From positions 95,374,743-95,438,742 of the forward strand of contig CM060691.1 of the NCBI GenBank assembly GCA_030686995.1: a stretch of 64,000 nt of DNA, written 5' to 3'. Position numbers and translations under genes: made by a program. Below, piece by piece: positions 56,663 to 64,000 of the stretch. How positions within the stretch are numbered: position 1 is the stretch's first letter; every line of letters begins with the position of its first letter. Source of the DNA: Artemisia argyi. Its lineage: Eukaryota > Streptophyta > Magnoliopsida > Asterales > Asteraceae. The notes under the pieces are model-generated. The model did not search any database and was not told the origin of the DNA. It saw only the letters and a list, made by a program, of their open reading frames with translations.

Positions 56663-59230
56663 ATCTCCCCCTAAGGGGTGGTCATTCGAATGATGCTCCA
56701 CGTGATTAGGTCTTCCGTGTTCTTTGTCTTGAACTTTGTGTGTCGTTGTAGAATAGTCTTTAGTCTTTGTTCCTTCATGCTTTGTGATCTTCGATAACTG
56801 ATTTTCATCGTTCTTTGTTCCTTTGTGATGTGGAGTTATCTGCCTTTCGTCACTTCTGCGTCTGTGGTGGTTGTTTGCCATTCCAACATGCTCATACATC
56901 TTTGGACTTTGATATTCATATGCACGTAGTTCCCTTTCTTTCACTTTGATCCTTAGTCTTTATACTTTGTAGATTCTTCTTTTTGGCGTAGAATCTTTCT
57001 TTGAACTTTGTGTTGTATAGATCTTTGAGGGAGCTTTCTTTAATTTCCAGATGTATGTATGAGCACGTGGAATCTGTTGCCACGGAGATGAAGTGTCCCT
57101 GCATGAAAACAGTTAGCAATAAAACATCCGGTACTTACAGATAAGAATTAGAGATTGTCAACAGCATAGTGTGAAGACTCCTTCTAACTCTTACCAAGGC
57201 CGTTCCCATGTCAGATACTCTCGAGAGAGCTTACGTGACCTACTTAGTAGCTCAATGACTGGGTGAGTCGCTGGGGATCACTCCACGACTGTAGACCGTT
57301 TGAAACCACCGCGAACACTAAGCGTAACCCATAAAGAATTACCGAAGTGACCTGCTGTCAGGGCTGTTTGATGTTGACCCTGGCAGGAATTTCCATTCAA
57401 TCATTGAGAATCACAAGTGTGAATCCTCTCATAAATGTTCTGGCAGATTGCTAAGATCTGCGTAGGACTCTAAAGTTTACATCTGGCGTCCTTAATGATG
57501 AACAACCAGTGTAGAAATATCATGTGTTCCTATGAGATCTTTTGATGAATCTCGAGGCTCTAGACTCGATAAGTGCACACTTGGTTTCCTATGCGGAGAT
57601 TAGGGAGAGGTCTCCTGCTTCAATATCAACCATCTCTAAGAGACAGGTCGATAGATTATGTCGGTTCCCCGTGAGAATGAAACAAGCTCTTTTAAGAGAA
57701 CTTGAGTGGCTAGAAGGTTTAGTGCAGTGCGTCACTGGGTCCATGACGTCTTTATCTTCAATACCGGTGTCACCTTGGTAACAGCCAGTAGCATATGAGT
57801 TGAACCCGGTGTCTGCCCTAAGGTTGAACATTTGGAGGGCTATTTCTTTTCACCCTTTATCATAACTTTTCTTTTTAATTCTTCAACCCCTTCTTTCTCC
57901 TTTTTCATTTTCTCCTTTTTTCAATCATACCTAAGGACTTCTAATTCTAATCTATTGGAATTGTCCTTGGGTAGATCCCTCCGGCTCTGGCGGATCATAG
58001 GACGGTTTTCCCTAACCTTAGTCACCTTATAACTCCATGACTATCCTATCATTGCCATAAAACCTTTTATTGAAAATCTCTCAAAGTGTTTATGGAAAAA
58101 AAAAAACACATTGTTGACACTTCGAGAGTTTTGCATTTCTTTTGAAGGACTCCCCCTTCACATGTGCTCATGAATATTTAAGAAATTTGCACATGCGTGA
58201 GGAGTTTGCACTTTTTGAATTGATCCACTTTCAGCGAACATGACCGATTCGAGACACGCTTACATCACTAGTTATACTAGCTTGAAATTATTACCCGTCC
58301 TGGTCAAGTCCAAAGAAAGTCTCTCGATACGGTACATTCTACTCAGACAAGTCCTATTCGAGACACGCTTACATCACTAGTTAGACTAGCTTGAAATTAT
58401 TACCCGTCCAGGACAAGTCTTTTCGATTAATGACATTTTAAGCTTCGTCAATTCATTGGTACTATCTGAGTCGAGCTCTTTTGAGATTCAGTTACAAACT
58501 TTAAACATCTTTGATCACATTTTAATCATGTCTTCTCCCCCTCAAAAATAGCATAACGTGATATTTTTTATATCAACTGATTAATAAAAAGCTTTTTGGA
58601 GAGATAGACAGATTTGATTTTGCATGAAATCGGAACATTTTTGTTTTTATGAAATACTCCCCCTTAATGATAGCATATTTAAACTTTCTTAAGGGTTTTG
58701 AGGGAGTTATCTTGAGCACTAATTTTGAGAGATTTTGAGAAATCTTTTGAACAATCTTGAAAAAGTGCTCAAGAATTTTGTTTGAAAACGAGTTTATGCT
58801 TGAAATCTTTTTCGTTTGTTTAGACTCGAACTTTTTGAAAAAGAGTTCGTCATTGAACGTACGAGTCCTTGATTTGAAAATAATCAGAAGTCATCGTTTA
58901 ACGTACGGGTTTCGTACTGAAGTATACGAAAGCCATTGTGAAGAAAATTTTGAGAAACGACATGTTTTAGAAAAAACATTAAAAAGAACTCCCGCTCAAG
59001 CATCTGTACATATCCGTATCATTGTTGAATGACATTTCTAGAAATGTACAGAATATTGATTTATACGAGAGACATGTCGTGAGAAGAATATTTTTGTATT
59101 TTTGGATTTTATATTGTTTTTGTATTTTTTTGAAAATTTTATATTTTTGTATTTTGTTTTTGTTGGTTTTTCAAATTTTGTATTTTGTTTTTCAAAAAAA
59201 TATTTACAGCGAAGCGATTTTGAAAACTTT
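56663..59230 (-). mobile_element. Long 3' region of element C with several polypurine tracts
   Basis: 2.5 kb between the pol stop and the 3' LTR. Besides the LTR-proximal tract, polypurine tracts lie near 58150, 58537 and 58657. Small open frames here (56657-56944, 57589-57831) show no known domain. The segment 57098-58740 is collinear with element D. A long spacer between pol and LTR with multiple polypurine tracts is a Sirevirus trait, where some members carry an extra envelope-like ORF; none is evident here. Confidence 0.6.
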
Positions 59231-62200
59231 TCAATAAGATTCGAGAAGACGTTCTAGCTCCTCAGGAGTTAGGCTTCGCATGCCAATTCGTCGAACTAAA
59301 TAGTCAAACCTTTCTTTTGGAAGGGCTTTAGTAAATAGATCGGCGAGTTGATAATCAGTCTTAACGAAAAATAATTCAACAGTACCCTCTTCCACGTGTT
59401 CTTTGATGAAATGGTAGCGGACTTTGATATGCTTTGTCTTAGAGTGATGTACGGGATTGCACGAGATGGCTATGGCACTTTTTGAGTCACAATACATAGG
59501 TATTCTGTCAAAAGTAAAGCCATAATCTGTGAGCTGTGTCCTCATCCAAAGAACTTGGGCACAACACGCAGATAGAGACACATACTCGGCTTCGGCAGTT
59601 GATAGCGCAGTACAATCCTGTTTCTTTGAAGACCAGCTTACAAGCTTTTCACCCAAAAATTGTGCTCCACCTGATGTACTCTTTGCTGTAACTTGATCAC
59701 CAGCATGGTCTGCATCTGAAAATGCTGTTAGATTAAACCCCGAATCCTTCGGATACCAAAGTCCCATGTTAATGGTACTTCGTAGGTACCGAAAGATCCG
59801 TTTAACCTCTTTGAGGTGAAGTTCGGTAGGCTTTGCCTGAAACCGTGCTAACAAACAAACAGCAAATTGAATATCGGGTCGGCTAGCAGTTAGGTACATG
59901 AGAGAACCGATCATGCTCCGATATTTTTTCGGATCGATGGGTTTTCCAGATAAATCAGCACCTATTTTTGGTGAAGTGACCATTGGTGTACCAACAGAAT
60001 CACAATTTTCCATTCCATGTTTTTTCAAAATCTCTATTGTATATTTAGCTTGATTGATAAAAATACCACGTGGGGATTGATGTATTTGTAAACCAAGAAA
60101 GAATTTTAGTTCCCCCATCATGGACATTTCAAATTTACTTTTCATGAGATTTTCAAAATGTTTTGAATGGTTAGGATTGGTTGATCCAAAAATAATGTCG
60201 TCCACGTAAATTTGAACGATCAAAATGTCATCTTTGAACTTTTTGATAAACAAGGTGTCATCAACCGTTCCTTTTGTGAATTTGTTTTTGAGCAAGAAAG
60301 ATGATAGTTCGTCATACCACGCTCTTGGAGCTTGTTTTAAACCATAAATTGCTTTCTTAAGCTTGTAGACGTAGTCTGGATGATCTCTGTCGATGAATCC
60401 CTCTGGCTGACTCACATACACTTCTTCTTTCAGAGTTCCATTCAAGAAAGCTGTCTTAATGTCCATCTGATAGACTGTGATGTTTTTGTGAGCGGCATAG
60501 GCTAAGAAAATCCGGACTGCTTCAAGTCTAGCTACAGGCGCGAATGATTCTTCGAAATCTATCCCTTCTTCTTGTGGATAACCTTTAGCCACGAGACGAG
60601 CTTTGTTGTGAATAACAGTCATTTCCTCATCCAGTTTGTTCTTCCACAACCACTTGAGGTCAAGAACACGTTTATCAAGTGGTCGTTCAACAAGTTCCCA
60701 ACTATCATGTAACAGGTATTGAAGAAATTCCTCCTGCATCGCTTCAATCCAAGGGTTTTCTGCCATTGCTTCCCGAATGTTCTTTGGTTCTTTGAGGCTG
60801 ATTGAGCAAACATAAATGCACAATTCGAGATCGGTGGCAAGTTGTCTCCTCGTCTGAACTGGCATTGAAGGATCACCAATAACATGTACTAACGGATGGT
60901 CTTTTGTCCATTGAAACGTAGAAGGGTACCTTGGGTGTACATAATGTGTGTTAGATGGTTCTTGTAACCTTGAAGAAGATTCAGCAGAGTCTGTTGCAAA
61001 CGGGTTTTCAAATACTTCTTCTTCTCCTTCTAACGCAACATCGTTTGAATTAGATGTAGGTTCTTCTTGAAAATTTGTGTTTTGATTTTGCTCATCAACT
61101 CTTGGTAGTTCAGTTTCAAGTACTGGAGTTGCTTGAGTAGATATAGATGATGTTGATGTAGTTGGTGCTTCAGCTTCGATTGTGGTGGATGCATCCTGTG
61201 GTGGTGGTGGTGGTTGATGGTTTTGAGCGGGTGCAGCGGAATGTTGTGGAGATGCATTTGTCGAAGTTCCACCATAATATTCATCAAACATTAACTCAAA
61301 GAAATTTTCCAGTTCTTGTTCTGAAGGTTTATCCGTGTTTGTTGACTGAGCTCCTTGAGGCACGAGTCCTGAACTGATGTGTCCAGAAGTCTGCATGTTT
61401 GGTGCGGGTCCTAATCCGTTTTGATTAGAAGCCATCGGATTAAGCGCGGGTTCTAGAGCGTATCTCTCAGAAGCCATTTGTGAAATCTCGTCAAACTTCA
61501 CATTCATCGTCTCTATTATCTTTTTCGTTCTTCTATTATACACCCTGAATGCCCTCGAGTTTTCTGAATATCCAATGAAGATTCCAATATCACCCTTAGC
61601 TTTTAACTTCCCTAGATCTTCTTTGTCATTCGTTGGATAGCACAAAGCGCCAAACACGTGAAGATAAGAGATGTCAGGTTTACGGTTGTTCACTAGCTCA
61701 TATGGGGTTTTATTGAATCTCGGATGGACTAGGGATCGGTTTTGAGTAAAACAAGCAGTGGCTACAGCATCAGCCCATAAGAATAGTGGTGCACTAGAAA
61801 AAATCAGCATTGTGCGAGCAGCTTCCACAAGAGTTCGGTTTCTTCTTTCAACTACCCCATTCTGCTGTGGAGTTCTAACAACTGATGTTTGATGTGTAAT
61901 TCCAACATCTTCGAGGTAAGTTCTTAACTCCTGATTTGTGAATTCTGTGCCATTATCTGTTCTTATAATCCTTACTGGAGCTTGAAGTAGAACTTGAATA
62001 CGCTTCAGAAAGGTGATGATGATGCCTGGTGCTTCGTCTTTTGATCTCAAAAACTTTACCCAAGTATATCTTGAATAATCATCAACAATAACAAGAATAT
62101 ACTTCTTCCCATTAATGCTTTCAACTCTCATTGGGCCACATAAGTCCATGTGCAACATATGTAACCTTGCTTCCGAACTAGGTACGGTTTTGGGTTTATA

Positions 62201-62740
62201 TGATGCTCTTTTGCTTTTTCCTTGTTCGCATGATGGACATAGGTGTTCCTTGGTGTATTTGAACTTAGGAAGTCCGGTGACGATGTTGTCTTTGGCTAAC
62301 TTGTTGATGGTGTCGAAATTGAGATGGGATAAACGTCTATGCCACAGCCAGGACTTAGTTTCGGTTGCCCTTGTCATAAGACAAATTGGTGATGTAGAAG
62401 CCATTTGGTTGATGTCGATGGCATACAAGTTAGTACCACGATTACCAGTTAAGAGATCATCACCAACCAAATTTCTAATAAAAACCGTGTTTCTCCTGAA
62501 TGCAACTTCTAAATCTGCATCACAAAACTGCCCAACTGAAAACAAGTTGTGTCCCAACCCTTCGACATAGTAAACTCGAGTGATCAAAAAATTCCCAAAC
62601 TGAAGATCTCCAAAACCCAGGATAGCTGCTACATGATCATTTCCAAAGCGTACAGTTCCCATGAATTTCCAGACGAAATTGATCAGCAGCTTTAAATTCC
62701 CGGTCATGTGCTTGGAGCAACCCGAGTCGACGATCCAAAG
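59231..62740 (-). CDS. Pol polyprotein of copia element C (protease, integrase, RT, RNase H)
   Basis: 1158 codons are open from the ATG at 62707. The frame is open further upstream and includes the protease site [13 protein letters not shown]. Numbering from that ATG: HHCC zinc site His123, His128, Cys157, Cys160; integrase Asp188, Asp251, Glu287 (35 residues between the last two, DD35E); acidic/Pro-rich linker about 410-590; RT about 650-890 with YVDD at 834-837; RNase H with Asp998, Glu1039, Asp1074. It copies the element RNA into DNA and integrates it. All catalytic residues I can check are present and there is no internal stop. Order integrase before RT is diagnostic of Ty1/copia. Lineage probably Sirevirus (inference). 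Confidence 0.9.
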   Translation of the reverse strand, partial: LWIVDSGCSKHMTGNLKLLINFVWKFMGTVRFGNDHVAAILGFGDLQFGNFLITRVYYVEGLGHNLFSVGQFCDADLEVAFRRNTVFIRNLVGDDLLTGNRGTNLYAIDINQMASTSPICLMTRATETKSWLWHRRLSHLNFDTINKLAKDNIVTGLPKFKYTKEHLCPSCEQGKSKRASYKPKTVPSSEARLHMLHMDLCGPMRVESINGKKYILVIVDDYSRYTWVKFLRSKDEAPGIIITFLKRIQVLLQAPVRIIRTDNGTEFTNQELRTYLEDVGITHQTSVVRTPQQNGVVERRNRTLVEAARTMLIFSSAPLFLWADAVATACFTQNRSLVHPRFNKTPYELVNNRKPDISYLHVFGALCYPTNDKEDLGKLKAKGDIGIFIGYSENSRAFRVYNRRTKKIIETMNVKFDEISQMASERYALEPALNPMASNQNGLGPAPNMQTSGHISSGLVPQGAQSTNTDKPSEQELENFFELMFDEYYGGTSTNASPQHSAAPAQNHQPPPPPQDASTTIEAEAPTTSTSSISTQATPVLETELPRVDEQNQNTNFQEEPTSNSNDVALEGEEEVFENPFATDSAESSSRLQEPSNTHYVHPRYPSTFQWTKDHPLVHVIGDPSMPVQTRRQLATDLELCIYVCSISLKEPKNIREAMAENPWIEAMQEEFLQYLLHDSWELVERPLDKRVLDLKWLWKNKLDEEMTVIHNKARLVAKGYPQEEGIDFEESFAPVARLEAVRIFLAYAAHKNITVYQMDIKTAFLNGTLKEEVYVSQPEGFIDRDHPDYVYKLKKAIYGLKQAPRAWYDELSSFLLKNKFTKGTVDDTLFIKKFKDDILIVQIYVDDIIFGSTNPNHSKHFENLMKSKFEMSMMGELKFFLGLQIHQSPRGIFINQAKYTIEILKKHGMENCDSVGTPMVTSPKIGADLSGKPIDPKKYRSMIGSLMYLTASRPDIQFAVCLLARFQAKPTELHLKEVKRIFRYLRSTINMGLWYPKDSGFNLTAFSDADHAGDQVTAKSTSGGAQFLGEKLVSWSSKKQDCTALSTAEAEYVSLSACCAQVLWMRTQLTDYGFTFDRIPMYCDSKSAIAISCNPVHHSKTKHIKVRYHFIKEHVEEGTVELFFVKTDYQLADLFTKALPKERFDYLVRRIGMRSLTPEELERLLESY

Positions 62741-63990
62741 ACATATTTCGATAACCTGCCAAGAACAGAAGAGTTTGTATTTGGAAACCGTGTTGAATTT
62801 GGTTCCATGGGGTTAGGAGTAAAAGCAGAATCACACTCATAGACAGTTGCTACTTGTTTAGCTTGAGTTATTTCTAATTTTCCTTCCTTAAGAGTGAACT
62901 CTCTACCCGTCGGAATCCACATACAAAACTTAAGATAGTTCCTAGGCATTCGACTACTAGTGGTAGACCTAAAGCGTGCAACTAATCTTTCTATAGATCT
63001 AGATCTAGCACTAGTTCCCTTTGGAACATACTTCTGTTCAGGCGTAACATTCACATTCTTAGAAACACATTCATCATGAACATCATTAATTAAACATTTC
63101 TTGCATATTAAACAAACAGAGTCATTACATGCATTAGAAACAGTACTTGTGACATTACATTCAGATGAAACATGTCTCTTATTACAAAGCGATAAATTCC
63201 TAGGGTGTTCTTCTACTTCTTCAGCTTTATTCTTGCAACTACTCTTAGAAACAGGCGAGACTCTATTGTTCCTTGTATTGCTCCTAGGCTTTAGTCTGCT
63301 GCTCCTAGAGGTGTTTTCTAATCCTGTAGAAGGTAAGGCACACGCGTTAGGATTTATATTGTTGTCCTTTTTAGGATCACTAGACTCTTTAGAATTATCC
63401 TTTTTGCACGCATTTGTCTTAGAAGTGGAGGCAGACGCATTAGTGGGACTAATCCTAAAAAGGCCAGGTGCTATCACTTTTGTTGTTTCGACAACCGCTT
63501 TTCCTTTATCAACAATCTTTTCATTTTCACTTTTCTTGGGTAAGGATGTTGGAGTGACTGGTTTTGTCAAATCCTTTTTCTCATCGACTTTTGGAGCAAA
63601 CCGTGAAATTGACATTTTTGGTTTTTGAACCATGTTTGAAACATTTGGTTTCTCCGAAGTCAATGGTTTTGCGAACTTAGTTTCCTCACCCTTTCCTTTT
63701 TGACTTTCAAGCTGAGTCCTCAAAAAATCATATTGCTCTTTCATTTTCTTTAAGGCACGCTCATACGACAATTTTTCATACTTGCATTCTTCTTTTTTTC
63801 GATCAAGTTGTTTAAAATATGACACATTTTCTTTTTCAAGTTTAATGAGAGCATTTTCATATTTTGAAACAATGTCGGAGGTCTCAGCTCTCAGTCTTTC
63901 ATCGTCTTGAACAGAATATGTTTGTAAAATGATGGACATAATATCGGTGGTCATAACAGCTTCGAAGAGAGAATCATTTAGGTTTTCCAA
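62704..63990 (-). CDS. C-terminal gag region of element C, continuing past the window
   Basis: A 428-codon open stretch; the true start lies beyond 64000. A coiled-coil-like part (about residues 30-100: [36 protein letters not shown]) is followed by a basic Ser/Pro/Lys-rich region, a [16 protein letters not shown] cysteine cluster (about 292-307) and the [10 protein letters not shown] segment. It ends at a stop overlapping the pol frame by 4 nt. The protease site lies in the +1-related frame, so gag and pol are frame-shifted in this copy. Whether this is a mutation or programmed is not decided by the sequence. Confidence 0.75.
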   Translation of the reverse strand: MENLNDSLFEAVMTTDIMSIILQTYSVQDDERLRAETSDIVSKYENALIKLEKENVSYFKQLDRKKEECKYEKLSYERALKKMKEQYDFLRTQLESQKGKGEETKFAKPLTSEKPNVSNMVQKPKMSISRFAPKVDEKKDLTKPVTPTSLPKKSENEKIVDKGKAVVETTKVIAPGLFRISPTNASASTSKTNACKKDNSKESSDPKKDNNINPNACALPSTGLENTSRSSRLKPRSNTRNNRVSPVSKSSCKNKAEEVEEHPRNLSLCNKRHVSSECNVTSTVSNACNDSVCLICKKCLINDVHDECVSKNVNVTPEQKYVPKGTSARSRSIERLVARFRSTTSSRMPRNYLKFCMWIPTGREFTLKEGKLEITQAKQVATVYECDSAFTPNPMEPNSTRFPNTNSSVLGRLSKYVFGSSTRVAPST

Positions 63991-64000
63991 AACATTGATT

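Noticed and set aside
57542..57831. Overlapping 79-80-codon open frames on both strands in the element C 3' region
   Set aside because: No domain recognised. The similarity with element D covers non-coding sequence as well and does not favour a reading frame.
63101..63628. 175-codon plus-strand open frame
   Set aside because: Antisense shadow of the element C gag region.

Overview
This window is non-coding-rich plant nuclear DNA. The base composition is AT-rich, there are (AT)n microsatellites, and one spliced plant defence gene sits among nested LTR retrotransposons and small DNA transposons. The coding style of the retroelement proteins resembles elements common in Asteraceae (daisy family) genomes. 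That assignment is an inference from recognition, not from a search.

Layout. (1) 1-7170: a minus-strand Ty3/gypsy-type element (E) with a 5' LTR at about 5552-6621, duplicated tRNA-Asp-type primer sites, and a gag-protease-like protein (2186-3731) holding two retropepsin-like halves. It is interrupted by a Harbinger-type insertion (995-1847). A second small Harbinger-type MITE lies at 6672-6871. The palindrome CCATCCGATCGGATGG and variants recur through this region. (2) 8629-9769: a 966-bp inverted-repeat element lying exactly between two (AT)n arrays and filled with CACATGTGACGAA repeats. (3) 10054-18043: a plus-strand Athila-like gypsy element with a 3.7-kb 5' LTR, a tRNA-Asp PBS and decayed gag, protease and RT, cut off in RT by a related LTR in the opposite orientation (18044 to about 21140). 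(4) About 21141-30837: a minus-strand Ty1/copia element (A), cut off in RT, with a 3885-bp Athila-like solo LTR (24913-28797, TSD ATGAC) inside its gag-pol frame. Element A itself sits in the leader of copia element B (5' LTR 31689-32072). (5) 32073-39676: a pol-less minus-strand copia element (D) with a Sirevirus-like long coiled-coil gag, a repeat-rich leader and a solo LTR (32254-33141) in its 3' region. (6) 39680-45862: a Helitron helicase remnant, a decayed copia gag-protease, a second (AT)n-flanked element (42537-43518) and three MITEs. (7) 46343-47952: an apparently intact three-exon class I chitinase gene on the minus strand, the only host gene I can support. (8) 48617 to about 51770: CACTA-like terminal and subterminal repeats plus decayed coding fragments. 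(9) 52284-56222: a copia-type 3' LTR with flanking internal sequence, then an Athila-like LTR fragment. (10) 56223-64000: copia element C on the minus strand, with its 3' LTR, long 3' region, an intact-looking 1158-codon pol and part of gag. Its 5' end lies beyond the window.

The mobile elements do not form a pathway. They record serial insertion, LTR-LTR recombination and deletion. The chitinase would be secreted and act on fungal chitin. I found no clear new system. The most unusual structures are the two (AT)n-flanked repeat-filled elements, the tandem retropepsin-like protein of element E, the gag-only element D, and the pattern of species-like palindromes and repeat arrays in retroelement leaders.
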